A DNA stretch of 64,000 nt from the NCBI RefSeq assembly GCF_016863635.1, contig NZ_BOPG01000003.1, forward strand, positions 248,001 to 312,000. The letters run 5' to 3'. Below, piece by piece: positions 1-8,718 of this stretch. The notes beneath the pieces are model-generated. The model saw only the letters and a list, made by a program, of their open reading frames with translations, was not told the DNA's origin and made no database searches. The position numbers and the translations under genes were made by a program. Within the stretch, counting starts at the first letter, position 1; each line of letters begins with the position of its first letter. This DNA is from Virgisporangium aurantiacum (GTDB taxonomy: Bacteria; Actinomycetota; Actinomycetes; Mycobacteriales; Micromonosporaceae).

Positions 1-1
1 C

Positions 2-1075
2 GGCCGGCCCGACAACCCCCGCGCCTGGCTGGTCACCGTGGCCTCCCGCAAGCTGGTCGACCAGCTGCGCAGCGAGGTCGCCCGGCGCAACCGGGAGGAG
101 CAGGTGCACGACGCGACGCCGCGGTCGGACCTGCTCGGCCACGCCGCCGACGCCGGCACCGGGCAGGACCGCGACGACTCGCTCCACCTGCTGTTCCTGT
201 GCTGCCACCCGGCCCTGTCGGCGCCCAGCCAGATCGCGCTGACGCTGCGCGCGCTGGGCGGCCTCACCACCGGTCAGATCGCCAACGCCTTCCTCGTTCC
301 GGAGGCGACCATGGCGCAGCGGATCAGCCGGGCCAAGCAGACGATCAAGACCAGTGACCGTCCGTTCGGCGGGGCGGAGGGGCTGGCCGTCGTGCTCCAC
401 GTCCTCTATCTGATCTTCAACGAGGGCTACACCGCGACCACCGGGCCGGACCTCACCGCGCCGCACCTCAGCGACGAGGCGATCCGGCTCGCCCGCTGGC
501 TGCACCAGCTGCTCCCCCACGACGCCGAGGTGACCGGCCTGCTCGCGCTCATGCTGCTCACCGACGCCCGCCGGCCGGCCCGCACCGCCGCCGACGGCAG
601 CCTCGTGCCGCTCGCCGAGCAGGACCGGTCGCGATGGAACGCGGCGATGATCGCCGAGGGGGTGACGCTGGTGACCGCCGCCCTCTCCGGCGGGCCGGCC
701 GGTCCGTACCAGGTGCAGGCGGCGATCGCCGCGGTGCACGACGAGGCCGCGACGATCGGTGACACCGACTGGGCCCAGATCCTCGGCCTGTACGACCTGC
801 TGGAGCGGCTCGCGCCCAGCCCGATGGTGAGCCTGAACCGGGCGATCGCGGTGGCCGAGGTGCACGGCGCGGCCGCCGCCCTCACCGTCCTGGACGCCCT
901 CGCGACCGACTCCCGCCTGGCGACGCACCACCGCCTGCTGGCGACCCGGGCCCACGTCCGCGACCTGGCCGGCGACCGGGCCGGCGCGAAGGCCGACTAC
1001 ACCGAGGCCGCCCGACGGACCCTGAGCACCCGGGAACGGGCCTACCTGCTCAGGAAGGCCGAAGCGCTTTCATGA
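2..1075 (+). CDS. ECF-type RNA polymerase sigma factor, 5' end outside the window
   Basis: The reading frame is open from base 2, so the start codon and most of sigma region 2 lie upstream of the window. The visible part begins with the end of region 2 (PRAWLVTVASRKLVDQLR), followed by a region 4 helix-turn-helix (LGGLTTGQIANAFLVPEATMAQRISRAK) and a C-terminal extension of about 240 residues with TPR-like helices (SLNRAIAVAEV, RAHVRDLAGDRAGA). This is the layout of SigJ/ECF42-like factors with a DUF6596 extension, which are usually encoded beside YCII/DGPF-domain proteins; that neighbour would be upstream. No anti-sigma factor is visible. The 3' end overlaps the convergent methyltransferase gene by 6 bp. 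Confidence 0.9.
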   Translation, partial: GRPDNPRAWLVTVASRKLVDQLRSEVARRNREEQVHDATPRSDLLGHAADAGTGQDRDDSLHLLFLCCHPALSAPSQIALTLRALGGLTTGQIANAFLVPEATMAQRISRAKQTIKTSDRPFGGAEGLAVVLHVLYLIFNEGYTATTGPDLTAPHLSDEAIRLARWLHQLLPHDAEVTGLLALMLLTDARRPARTAADGSLVPLAEQDRSRWNAAMIAEGVTLVTAALSGGPAGPYQVQAAIAAVHDEAATIGDTDWAQILGLYDLLERLAPSPMVSLNRAIAVAEVHGAAAALTVLDALATDSRLATHHRLLATRAHVRDLAGDRAGAKADYTEAARRTLSTRERAYLLRKAEALS

Positions 1076-2233
1076 CGGGGTGAACAGGCCCACGCACTCC
1101 ACGTGGTGGGTCATCGGGAAGGCGTCGAAGGCCCGCACCTCGGCCAGGTCGTAGCCGTGCTCGGCGAAGGTGGCCACGTCGCGGGCGAAGGCCGCCGGGT
1201 CGCACGCCACGTAGGCGACGGCCCGGGGGCGCCGGCGCGCGATCTCCTCGACCACCGTCCGGCCGGCGCCGGACCGCGGCGGGTCGAGCACCACCACGTC
1301 GACCCAGCGCAGCGGTTGCGACGCGAGCACCTGCCGCACGTCGCCCTCGATCAGGTGCACGTTGGGCAGGTCGGTGAGGCTGCGCCCGGCGGCGGCCAGG
1401 CCGCGCGGGTCGCTCTCCACCGCGGTCACCCGGTCGACGACCGGAGCCAGCGCCGACGCGAACAGCCCGGCGCCGGAGTACAGGTCCCAGGCCCGCTCGC
1501 CCGGCGCGGGCCGCAACAGCTCCAGGACCGTCGCGACCAGCACCGCGGGGGCCGCCGGGTGCACCTGCCAGAACGCGTCCGCGTCGACCTCGAACACGCG
1601 CGCGCCGAGCGCCTCGCGCACGACGTGCGGGCCCTCGATCACCCTCGCCCGGCCGGTGCGCGACCGTCGGGTCAGCACCGACACGTCCCCCTCCGACGAC
1701 GCGACGACCTCGACCGACGCCAGCGACGGTGACCATCGGTCGGCCAGCACGTCGAGCGCGGCCGGCAGCGCGATGGGGCAGTCGTCGACCGGAACCACCC
1801 CGTGCGACCGGAACGGGTGGAACCCCAGCCGGCCGTCCCGGCCGACCGCGTACTGCACCCGGGACCGCCAGCGCAGCGGCCCGCCGGGCAGCGGGTCCAC
1901 GTCCACCTGGAGGTCGGGGCGACGGCCGAGCCGGGCCAGTTGCTCGCGCACGACGGCGGCCTTCAGCTCGCGCTGCGCCGCCGGCGCGGCGTGTTGAAGG
2001 TCACACCCACCGCAGCGACCGGGCCGCGCGTACGGGCACGGCGGCTCCACGCGGTCCGGCGACGCCTCCAGCACCTCGACCGCGTCGGCCCGCCAGAACC
2101 CCGACTTCCGTTCGGTGACCTCGACCCGCACCCGCTCGCCCGGCAGCGCGTGCCGGACGAACAGCACCGGCCCGTCGGACGGACGCGCGACGCAGTGCCC
2201 GCCGTGGGCCACCGGCCCGACCGTGACCTCCAT
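1070..2233 (-). CDS. TrmA/RlmD-family RNA (uracil-5-)-methyltransferase
   Basis: Class I SAM-dependent enzyme of 387 residues that should methylate C5 of a uridine in tRNA or rRNA. An N-terminal TRAM-like part (about 1-55) is followed by a 4Fe-4S-type cysteine cluster (C66, C74, C77, with a later Cys near 145), a Rossmann SAM site (LYSGAGLF), the DPPRSG motif, the nucleophile motif VACDP and the terminal HHVE glutamate motif. These are the full TrmA/RumA catalytic set. The target base cannot be told from sequence. The ATG start shares one base with the stop of the upstream permease (TGATG), so the two are probably translationally coupled. Confidence 0.9.
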   Translation of the reverse strand: MEVTVGPVAHGGHCVARPSDGPVLFVRHALPGERVRVEVTERKSGFWRADAVEVLEASPDRVEPPCPYARPGRCGGCDLQHAAPAAQRELKAAVVREQLARLGRRPDLQVDVDPLPGGPLRWRSRVQYAVGRDGRLGFHPFRSHGVVPVDDCPIALPAALDVLADRWSPSLASVEVVASSEGDVSVLTRRSRTGRARVIEGPHVVREALGARVFEVDADAFWQVHPAAPAVLVATVLELLRPAPGERAWDLYSGAGLFASALAPVVDRVTAVESDPRGLAAAGRSLTDLPNVHLIEGDVRQVLASQPLRWVDVVVLDPPRSGAGRTVVEEIARRRPRAVAYVACDPAAFARDVATFAEHGYDLAEVRAFDAFPMTHHVECVGLFTPS

Positions 2234-4233
2234 CAGTCGGACTTCTCGGCGGAGCCGCGCGCCTCGCCGCGCGGACCGCGCGCCGGTCCCCGGGCGAACG
2301 TGGCGTCGAGGCGTTCGATGTTGCGGTTCTCCAGCGACTTGAGCTGCCAGGGGACGCTGGTGACCATCACGCCGGGCTCGAACAGCAGCCGGCCCTTGAG
2401 CCGCAGCGCGCTCTGGTTGTGCAGCAGGTTCTCCCACCACCGGCCGACGACGTACTCCGGGATGTAGACGGTGACGACGTCGCGGGGCGAGTCGCGGCGC
2501 AGCGACTTCACGAAGTCGATGATCGGGCGGGTGATCTCCCGGTACGGGGAGTCGACCACGGTCAGCGGCACCGGGATCTCGCGGCGTTCCCACTCGGTCT
2601 GCAGGGCGCGGGTGTCGGCGTCGTCGACGTTCACGGTGACGCCGGTGAGCGAGTCGGGCCGGGTGGCCCGGGCGTACGCCAGCGCCCGCAGCGTCGGCAG
2701 GTGCAGCTTGCTGACCAGCACCACCGCGTGGTTGCGCGACGGCAGCATCAGGCGCTCGTCGGTGGGCGTCAACTCGGCCGCGACGACGTCGTAGTGCTTC
2801 CGGATGCCCAGCATGATCACGTAGATGACCGCCATCGCCGCGATCGCGATCCAGGCGCCGAGCAGAAACTTGGTGACGAGCACGATCACCAGCACGGTGC
2901 CGGTGAGGGTCAGGCCGAACATGTTGATCAGGCGGGACTGTTTCATCCGGCGGCGGGCCTTCGCGTCGCGCTCGGTGCGCAGCAGCCGGTTCCAGTGCCG
3001 CACCATGCCGGTCTGCGACAGCGTGAACGACACGAACACGCCGACGATGTACAGGTTGATCAGGCGGGTGATCTCCGCGTCGAACGCGACGATGAGCACG
3101 CACGCCATCAGCGAGAGCGTCACGATGCCGTTGGAGAACGCCAACCGGTCGCCGCGGGTGTGCAACTGCCGGGGCAGGTACCGGTCCTGGGCGAGGATCG
3201 AGCCGAGCACCGGGAACCCGGAGAACGCCGTGTTCGCGGCCAGGAACAGGATCAGCGCGGTCATGCCGGCCACGATCAGCACCAGCACCCCGCCGCCGAA
3301 CACGGTCTCGGCGAGCTGCACGGTGACCGTCTTCTGCACGTAGTCGCCGAGATCGAGGATCTGGTCGGCGGGGGTCTCCACGAACTGCAGTCCGGTCTCG
3401 CGGGCCAGCGTCACGATCCCGATGATCATCGTGATCGCGACGCCGCCGAGCAGCAGCAGCGTGGTCGCGGCGTTGCGGCTCTTCGGTGGCTTGAACGCGG
3501 GGACGCCGTTGGAGATCGCCTCCACACCGGTCAGCGCCGCACAGCCGGACGAGAACGTGCGCAGCAGTAGGAACGCGAACGCGAACGAGGTCAGGCTCTC
3601 GTGGCCGGGTTCGGGCACCACGTGCAGGTCGGCGCTGGGTGCCTTCAGGTCGTCGCCCAGTACGAAGATGCGGAAGAATCCGGTGAGCAGCATGCCGATG
3701 ATCACGATCATGAAGCCGTAGGTCGGGATCGCGAACGCCGCACCGGCCTCCTTGATCCCGCGCAGGTTCATCGCGGTCAGGATCGCCACCGCGCAGACCG
3801 CGACCAGGACCTTGTGCTCCGCCACGACCGGCACCACGGAGCCCAGGTTCGCCACCCCGGACGAGACCGACACCGCCACGGTCAGGATGTAGTCGACGAG
3901 CAGCGCGCTGGCCACCCCCAGCCCGAACTTGGGCCCGAGGTTGACCGTGGCCACCTCGTAGTCGCCGCCGCCGGACGGGTAGGCGTGCACGTTCTGCCGG
4001 TAGGACGCCACCACCGTGACCATCACCACGGCCACCGCCACCGCGATCCACGGCGAGTACATGTACGCGGCCGCGCCGGCGATCGACAGCGTCAGCAGGA
4101 TCTCGTCGGGCGCGTACGCCACCGACGACAGCGCGTCCGAGGCAAAAACGGGCAGCGCGATGCGCTTCGGCAGGAGCGTGTGTTGCAGCCGGTCCGACCG
4201 GAACGGACGGCCGACGAGCAGCCGTTTGAGCAT
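2233..4233 (-). CDS. APC-superfamily permease, KimA-like potassium transporter
   Basis: Membrane permease of 666 residues with about 12 hydrophobic segments between residues 30 and 480 and a soluble C-terminal domain of about 180 residues. The first segment carries the FASDALSSVAYAPDEI signature typical of KUP/KimA-like APC proteins. I start it at MLKRLLVGR; a longer frame reaches 4287 but its extra residues (HHAGTPVPCQP) look untranslated. It is divergent from two TrkA-type proteins that bind NAD and nucleotides and regulate K+ channels and transporters. K+ uptake is therefore the best reading. An amino-acid substrate cannot be excluded. The intergenic gap of 132 bp must hold both promoters. 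Confidence 0.8.
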   Translation of the reverse strand: MLKRLLVGRPFRSDRLQHTLLPKRIALPVFASDALSSVAYAPDEILLTLSIAGAAAYMYSPWIAVAVAVVMVTVVASYRQNVHAYPSGGGDYEVATVNLGPKFGLGVASALLVDYILTVAVSVSSGVANLGSVVPVVAEHKVLVAVCAVAILTAMNLRGIKEAGAAFAIPTYGFMIVIIGMLLTGFFRIFVLGDDLKAPSADLHVVPEPGHESLTSFAFAFLLLRTFSSGCAALTGVEAISNGVPAFKPPKSRNAATTLLLLGGVAITMIIGIVTLARETGLQFVETPADQILDLGDYVQKTVTVQLAETVFGGGVLVLIVAGMTALILFLAANTAFSGFPVLGSILAQDRYLPRQLHTRGDRLAFSNGIVTLSLMACVLIVAFDAEITRLINLYIVGVFVSFTLSQTGMVRHWNRLLRTERDAKARRRMKQSRLINMFGLTLTGTVLVIVLVTKFLLGAWIAIAAMAVIYVIMLGIRKHYDVVAAELTPTDERLMLPSRNHAVVLVSKLHLPTLRALAYARATRPDSLTGVTVNVDDADTRALQTEWERREIPVPLTVVDSPYREITRPIIDFVKSLRRDSPRDVVTVYIPEYVVGRWWENLLHNQSALRLKGRLLFEPGVMVTSVPWQLKSLENRNIERLDATFARGPARGPRGEARGSAEKSD

Positions 4234-4365
4234 CGAGGTTGGGCTCGGCACAGGTTGACAGGGTACGGGTGTTCCGGCGTGGTGCACGCCCCACCGGCCA
4301 TCGCGGCGTCACATGCGCATGGGATGCTCCCCAGTGGGTTCACCGAGAGTCAGGGGGCACGGGCC

Positions 4366-5034
4366 TTGCACGTTGTGATCATGGGCTGCGGCCGGGTCGG
4401 TTCGACCCTGGCGCAGAGCCTGGAACATCGCGGCCACACGGTCGCGGTGATCGACGTGAATGCCGACGCGTTCCGGCGCCTCGGCGCCGACTTCCAGGGC
4501 CTCACCATCACCGGCATCGGGTTCGACCGGGAGATCCTCATCACCGCCGGCATCGAGCGCGCCGACGCGTTCGCGGCCGTGTCGAACGGCGACAACTCCA
4601 ACATCATCGCCGCCCGGGTGGCCCGCGAGACGTTCGGCGTCGAACGCGTCGTCGCCCGCATCTACGACTCCAAGCGGGCCGAGGTCTACGAACGGCTCGG
4701 CATCCCCACCGTGGCCATCGTCCGCTGGACGGCCGACCGCATGCTCCGCCACATCGTCCGCGACGACCTGCTGGAGATCTGGCGCGACCCGACCAGCACG
4801 ATCTCGATCGTCGAGGTGCCGCTCGACGCGGGCTGGATCGGCCGGCCGGTGCGCGCGCTCGAGGAGGCGGCCGGTGCGCGGGTGGCGTACGTGGTGCGCT
4901 TCGGCAAGAGCGTCCTGCCCACCCCGTCGATGGCCCTGCAAGACAGCGACCAGGTGTTCATGCTGGTCGACGACGAGATCGCGGTCACCGTCCGCACGAT
5001 CACCGCGGCCCCGCCGGAGGAGAAGCACTCATGA
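4366..5034 (+). CDS. trkA: TrkA-family potassium regulatory protein, first copy
   Basis: RCK/TrkA protein of 222 residues. The Rossmann RCK_N domain starts with the dinucleotide motif GCGRVGSTLA and has an acidic end of beta-2 (VIDVN). It is followed by a RCK_C domain (about 140-215). I chose the TTG at 4366 because a G-rich Shine-Dalgarno-like stretch (4351-4358) precedes it and translation then begins directly at the beta-1 strand. Such proteins gate K+ transporters in the cytoplasm in response to NAD(H) or ATP/ADP. It overlaps the next trkA by ATGA. The likely client is the divergent KimA-like permease; no TrkH/KtrB is in the window. Confidence 0.9.
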   Translation: MHVVIMGCGRVGSTLAQSLEHRGHTVAVIDVNADAFRRLGADFQGLTITGIGFDREILITAGIERADAFAAVSNGDNSNIIAARVARETFGVERVVARIYDSKRAEVYERLGIPTVAIVRWTADRMLRHIVRDDLLEIWRDPTSTISIVEVPLDAGWIGRPVRALEEAAGARVAYVVRFGKSVLPTPSMALQDSDQVFMLVDDEIAVTVRTITAAPPEEKHS

Positions 5035-5768
5035 GGGTCGCGATCGCCGGAGCCGGCAACGTGGGGCGCTCGATCGCCCAGGAACTGATCGAGAACGGCC
5101 ACCAGGTCATGCTCATCGAGCGCGACCCGCACGCGCTGCGCCCCGAACGGGTCCCGCAGGCCGAGTGGATCCTCGCGGACGCCTGCGAGCTCACCAGCCT
5201 CCAGGAGGCCGACCTCAGCGGCTGTGACGTCGTGGTGGCCGCCACCGGCGACGACAAGGTCAACCTGGTGGTGTCGCTGCTCGCGAAGACCGAGTTCGCG
5301 GTCAACCGGGTGGTCGGCCGGGTCAACCGGGCCGAGAACGAGTGGCTGTTCACCGAGCAGTGGGGCGTCGACGTGTCGGTCAGCACGCCGCGCCTGCTCG
5401 CCGCGCTCGTCGAGGAGGCGGTCAGTGTCGGCGACCTGGTGCGCCTGATGACGTTCCGGCAGAGCGAGGCCAACCTGGTCGAGATCACGCTGCCGGAGAC
5501 CGCGCCGTTCGTCGGCCGCCCGGTGAGCGACGTACCGCTGCCGCCCGACGCCGCGCTCGTGGCGATCCTGCGCGGCAAGCGGGTGCTGGTGCCGTCGCCG
5601 GACTCGCCGCTGGAGAGCGGCGACGAGCTGGTGCTGGTGTGCACCGCGGCGGTCGAGGAGGCGGTGCGGATCGTGATCCTGGGCGCCGACAGCGTCGAGA
5701 AGACGCGGAACGCTACGCCGCCCCGGACTCCTGGTGCCGGGTCACGCGCCGCACGGACCAAACCGTGA
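5031..5768 (+). CDS. trkA: TrkA-family potassium regulatory protein, second copy
   Basis: Second RCK protein (245 residues) with motif GAGNVGRSIAQ, beta-2 ending in LIERD, and a C-terminal RCK_C domain (about 135-220). Its start overlaps the upstream copy by 4 bp, so the two are co-translated and may form a hetero-oligomeric ring. The last residues (RTPGAGSRAARTKP) are low-complexity and lie antisense to the end of the convergent DUF3159 gene. This 56-bp convergent overlap is genuine if both stop codons are right, since no earlier stop occurs in either frame. Confidence 0.9.
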   Translation: MRVAIAGAGNVGRSIAQELIENGHQVMLIERDPHALRPERVPQAEWILADACELTSLQEADLSGCDVVVAATGDDKVNLVVSLLAKTEFAVNRVVGRVNRAENEWLFTEQWGVDVSVSTPRLLAALVEEAVSVGDLVRLMTFRQSEANLVEITLPETAPFVGRPVSDVPLPPDAALVAILRGKRVLVPSPDSPLESGDELVLVCTAAVEEAVRIVILGADSVEKTRNATPPRTPGAGSRAARTKP

Positions 5769-6411
5769 TCGCGAGCAGGAGCGCGTAGGGCGGCCAGCCG
5801 AGCACGAGCCGGGCGATGCCCAGCGCCGACTCCTTGTCGGCCAGGTACAGGCCGTACTGGATGCCGACCTTGGCCATGTAGACCGCGGCCCAGAGCACGG
5901 TGAGCCAGCCGAACACGCGCAGCAGCACCGGATCCTCGCGCCAGCGGGTCTTCCCGCCGTCGAGCACCACCGACCAGATCCAGCCGACCAGCGGCCAGCG
6001 GAACACCGCTGACATCATCAGCGCCACCGCGTAGCCGGCGCTGATGATGATGCCGGGCAGGTAGAAGTCGCGGGCGTCACCGCTGCGCCACGCGATGAAC
6101 GCGCCGACGAAGATGCCGAACAACCCGTTGACGGCGTGCCGCACCGACTGCCGGCGGAAGAGCCGGAACACCGCGATGAGCAGCCCCGACGCCACCGCCA
6201 CGATGATCGCCGGACGCAGGTCGACCACGATGTTCGCGATGACGAACACGGTGACCGGGATGCTCGACTCGATCAGCCCCCGCCAGCCGCCGAGCTGGTC
6301 GGCGAGCTGTTCGGAGAACGACGGGAGCGGCTCCTCCCCGGACGTGTTCACTTCTTCGCCGGTGACCGGATCCTCCACCGATTGTTCCGCCGTGCGCTCG
6401 GGCCGCGTCAT
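5713..6411 (-). CDS. DUF3159 integral membrane protein
   Basis: Membrane protein of 232 residues. A hydrophilic acidic N terminus of about 45 residues precedes five or six hydrophobic segments (for example VFVIANIVVDLRPAIIVAV and YALLLAITVWSV). It matches the actinobacterial DUF3159 family, which has no known function. Its ATG overlaps the stop of the OB-fold gene by ATGA, so the two form an operon. The family usually sits in this same dut-trkA block, which suggests a housekeeping role, but nothing in the sequence shows a reaction. Confidence 0.85.
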   Translation of the reverse strand: MTRPERTAEQSVEDPVTGEEVNTSGEEPLPSFSEQLADQLGGWRGLIESSIPVTVFVIANIVVDLRPAIIVAVASGLLIAVFRLFRRQSVRHAVNGLFGIFVGAFIAWRSGDARDFYLPGIIISAGYAVALMMSAVFRWPLVGWIWSVVLDGGKTRWREDPVLLRVFGWLTVLWAAVYMAKVGIQYGLYLADKESALGIARLVLGWPPYALLLAITVWSVRRVTRHQESGAA

Positions 6412-6803
6412 GTGATCGCTTCCAGCTCGTAGTACGGGTTGTAGATGACCTTACGGTTCTCGCGGACGGCGATCCGCCCCTTGGCTGTGACCGCGGCGCC
6501 CGGCTGGATGCCGGGAATGTGTCGACGGCCGAGCCAGACGAGCGTGACCAGGTCACTGCCGTCATAGAGCTCGGCCTCCAGGGTCGGCAGCGTCGTCCGC
6601 GGCGTGTACACGACGGTACGCAACCTCCCCGTGACCGTAGCCAGCTCACCCCGGCGGACGTCGCACATCGGCGTACAACCCACCTTGGCGGCGTCGCGTT
6701 GCAGCTCCTCCGCCTCGAGTTCCGCCTCGGACGCGAACATCCGCCGGAAGAACCGGCTCATCTTGCCCGGGCGCTCGTCCCGGGAGAGTTCGTCAGGTGC
6801 CAT
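6408..6803 (-). CDS. OB-fold nucleic-acid-binding domain protein
   Basis: Small protein of 131 residues. After a charged N-terminal helix (about 15-40) there is a single OB-fold (about 45-125) with the sequence TVTGRLRTVVYTPRT, a central LVWLGRRHIPGI strand-turn and a final IYNPYYEL. This is the actinobacterial 'OB-fold nucleic acid binding domain' family related to RecG-wedge or tRNA-type OB folds. Nucleic-acid binding is inferred from the fold. The start at MAPDELS is the first Met after the Ala/Arg-rich upstream frame; MSRFF at codon 16 is an alternative. It is co-transcribed with DUF3159. Confidence 0.8.
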   Translation of the reverse strand: MAPDELSRDERPGKMSRFFRRMFASEAELEAEELQRDAAKVGCTPMCDVRRGELATVTGRLRTVVYTPRTTLPTLEAELYDGSDLVTLVWLGRRHIPGIQPGAAVTAKGRIAVRENRKVIYNPYYELEAIT

Positions 6804-6897
6804 GGCGGTGTCGTCATCCCCTCGTGGCCGGCTGGGACGACCACTCCTTCCATCATCGCGGTTCACCGCGATACCGCCAGCACCAGTTCTCCGCGAC

Positions 6898-7686
6898 TCA
6901 GCCGCGGCGGGGGCGAGGGGACGGGCGACGACGGGTGCCGGCCTGGCCACCGCGACCGGCCGGTGCGGGCTTGCGGGGCTCTCCCCCGGTAGCCTGCCCG
7001 GGTGCCGGTGCGTCACCGGCGTCCTCCGCCTGGGCCTGCTGGGCCTGGGCCTGGTCGGCCAGCTCACGCGGCAGCCGCAAGGGCAGCGGCTCGCGCACCG
7101 GCATCGCCGCCGACCCGCGGTCGACCACCAGGCCGTGCAGCACCGAGTCGAGCGGCCTCGCGGCCACCGGGTCGGTGGCCGCCGGCCCTTGGTAGACCGC
7201 GCGCACCATCCATCGCGGCCCGTCGACGCCGACGAACCGGATGTCGGTGAGCCCGTCCGGGGTGCGGACCCGGGCCCGCAGCTCCGGGCCGTACTCGCCG
7301 GTGCCGTCCTCGGCCGCCACGCCGTCGGTGAAGAGCTGCTTGCGGATGTCGTCGCGGACCTCGTCCCAGATGCCCTCGGAACGGGGCGCCGCGAACACGC
7401 CGAGTTGCAGGACGCTCTCCCCGCTGGCCAGCAGCACCTGCTGGATCTGGCCGTCCGGGTCGGCCTGCACCCGCAGCTCGACGCCGTCGGGCACGGGCAC
7501 GTGCAGGCTGCCGAGGTCGAGCCCCTGGAACCCGTCGGGCGCGTCGTCCATGTCGTACGGGCCGTGCTCGTCGTCCGCCGTGTCGCCGTCTTCGACTTCG
7601 TCGAGGTCGTCGAACTCCGCGGCCTCGTCACGCTCGCGCCGCGGCGCCGCGTGGCGGCCACTGTCCCGCTTCCGCGAGAAGATCAC
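6898..7686 (-). CDS. DUF3710 domain protein
   Basis: Soluble protein of 262 residues starting at a GTG (MIFSRKRDSGRH). It has an acidic linker (about 20-50), a conserved DUF3710 body (about 55-195) and a low-complexity Ala/Gln/Pro/Arg tail ending PSPRPRRG. DUF3710 is an actinobacterial family of unknown function found next to dut. The gene sits 25 bp downstream of dut on the same strand and is probably in its operon. The basic tail could contact nucleic acid, but that is only inference. Confidence 0.85.
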   Translation of the reverse strand: MIFSRKRDSGRHAAPRRERDEAAEFDDLDEVEDGDTADDEHGPYDMDDAPDGFQGLDLGSLHVPVPDGVELRVQADPDGQIQQVLLASGESVLQLGVFAAPRSEGIWDEVRDDIRKQLFTDGVAAEDGTGEYGPELRARVRTPDGLTDIRFVGVDGPRWMVRAVYQGPAATDPVAARPLDSVLHGLVVDRGSAAMPVREPLPLRLPRELADQAQAQQAQAEDAGDAPAPGQATGGEPRKPAPAGRGGQAGTRRRPSPRPRRG

Positions 7687-7711
7687 CGTGTGCCTCCGAA
7701 AATTGGGGTCG

Positions 7712-8185
7712 TCACCCCGACGCGTGCCCGGACAGGCCCGAGTGTCCACCGGTCGACCCGTGACCACCAGCGCCTCGACTGGATTCCGTCAACCCGTCGA
7801 CCGGGATGAACCGGGCCCGTTCCACCCGCTGAACGACCAGCTGGGCGATCCGGTCACCCCGGGAGATCTTCGCCACGTTAACGCGGTCGTGGTTGATGAG
7901 GTTGACCAGGATCTCCCCGCGGTACCCCGAGTCGACCGTGCCGGGCGCGTTGAGCACCGTGACGCCCAGCCGGGCCGCCAACCCGGACCGCGGGTGCACC
8001 AGACCCACGTACCCGTCGGGCAGCTCGACGGCCACCCCGGTCGGCACCAGAGCGCGTTCCCCCGGCGCCAGTTCGACCTCGCGCGCCGCGAGCAGGTCGG
8101 CACCGGCGTCGCCGGGGTGCGCGTAGGCGGGCACCGGCAGGTCCGGGTCGAGGCGGCGCAACGGCACCGGGACGATTTCGGACAC
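7712..8185 (-). CDS. dut: dUTP diphosphatase (dUTPase)
   Basis: Trimeric dUTPase of 157 residues that hydrolyses dUTP to dUMP and pyrophosphate, keeping uracil out of DNA and feeding dTMP synthesis. All five motifs are present in order: [34 protein letters not shown] and [11 protein letters not shown]. The glycine-rich motif V carries His instead of the common Phe (GGHGSTG); as I recall, the mycobacterial enzyme does the same. GTG start at MSEIVPV. It is divergent from the DUF3093 gene with an 80-bp gap and precedes DUF3710. Confidence 0.95.
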   Translation of the reverse strand: MSEIVPVPLRRLDPDLPVPAYAHPGDAGADLLAAREVELAPGERALVPTGVAVELPDGYVGLVHPRSGLAARLGVTVLNAPGTVDSGYRGEILVNLINHDRVNVAKISRGDRIAQLVVQRVERARFIPVDGLTESSRGAGGHGSTGGHSGLSGHASG

Positions 8186-8265
8186 GTGCGGGTTCCTTCC
8201 GGGCGGTGTTGGTTGGCCCCACTCTGCCACTGGTCCCGAGCGGCCTCGCACGTACCCTCTTCACC

Positions 8266-8718
8266 GTGTACCGCGAGCGGCTCAACGTCCCCCTGTGGTG
8301 GTGGCTGGCGGCGCCGGCCGCGGCCGGTCTGCTGGCCGCCGAGGTCTATCTCGGCGCGCCCGGCTACGCCACGGTGCTGCCGTACACGGTGCTCGTGCCG
8401 GCCGTCGTGTTCGGCCTGTGGTGGGCCGGGCGCGTCCGCATCGCGGTGACGCCCGACGAGCTCCAGGTCGACGACGCGCGCCTGCCGCTGCGATTCGTGG
8501 GTGCCGTCGCCCCGCTGAGCCCGCTGCAGACCCGCGATCTCCTCGGGCCGGTGGCCGAGCCCTACGCGTTCGTGATCCAGCGGCCCTGGGTGGGCACGGC
8601 GGTGCGCGTCGACCTCACCGACCCGGCCGACCCGACGCCCTACTGGGTGATCAGCACCCGGCACCCCGGCGAACTCGCCGCAGCTATCGACGCGTCCCGC
8701 GTGGGATCGGACGGCTAG
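8266..8718 (+). CDS. DUF3093 membrane protein
   Basis: Protein of 150 residues with two N-terminal membrane segments (about 10-28 and 35-55) followed by a soluble PH-like beta domain of about 90 residues (RIAVTPDELQVDDARLPL). This is the architecture of the actinobacterial DUF3093 family, always near dut; its function is unknown. Start at GTG 8266 (MYRERLNVP); an upstream ATG at 8206 would add 20 residues overlapping the dut promoter. Its last 4 bp overlap the convergent gene. Confidence 0.85.
   Translation: MYRERLNVPLWWWLAAPAAAGLLAAEVYLGAPGYATVLPYTVLVPAVVFGLWWAGRVRIAVTPDELQVDDARLPLRFVGAVAPLSPLQTRDLLGPVAEPYAFVIQRPWVGTAVRVDLTDPADPTPYWVISTRHPGELAAAIDASRVGSDG

Noticed and set aside
427..885. 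Minus-strand frame of 152 codons inside the sigma-factor gene
   Set aside because: Ser/Arg/Ala-rich shadow with no ribosome site and no domain; the plus-strand sigma factor is clear.
2234..4312. Long upstream extension of the uracil-methyltransferase frame (1080 codons in total)
   Set aside because: The first 690 codons are an out-of-frame reading of the permease gene. The methyltransferase has its own ATG coupled to the permease stop.
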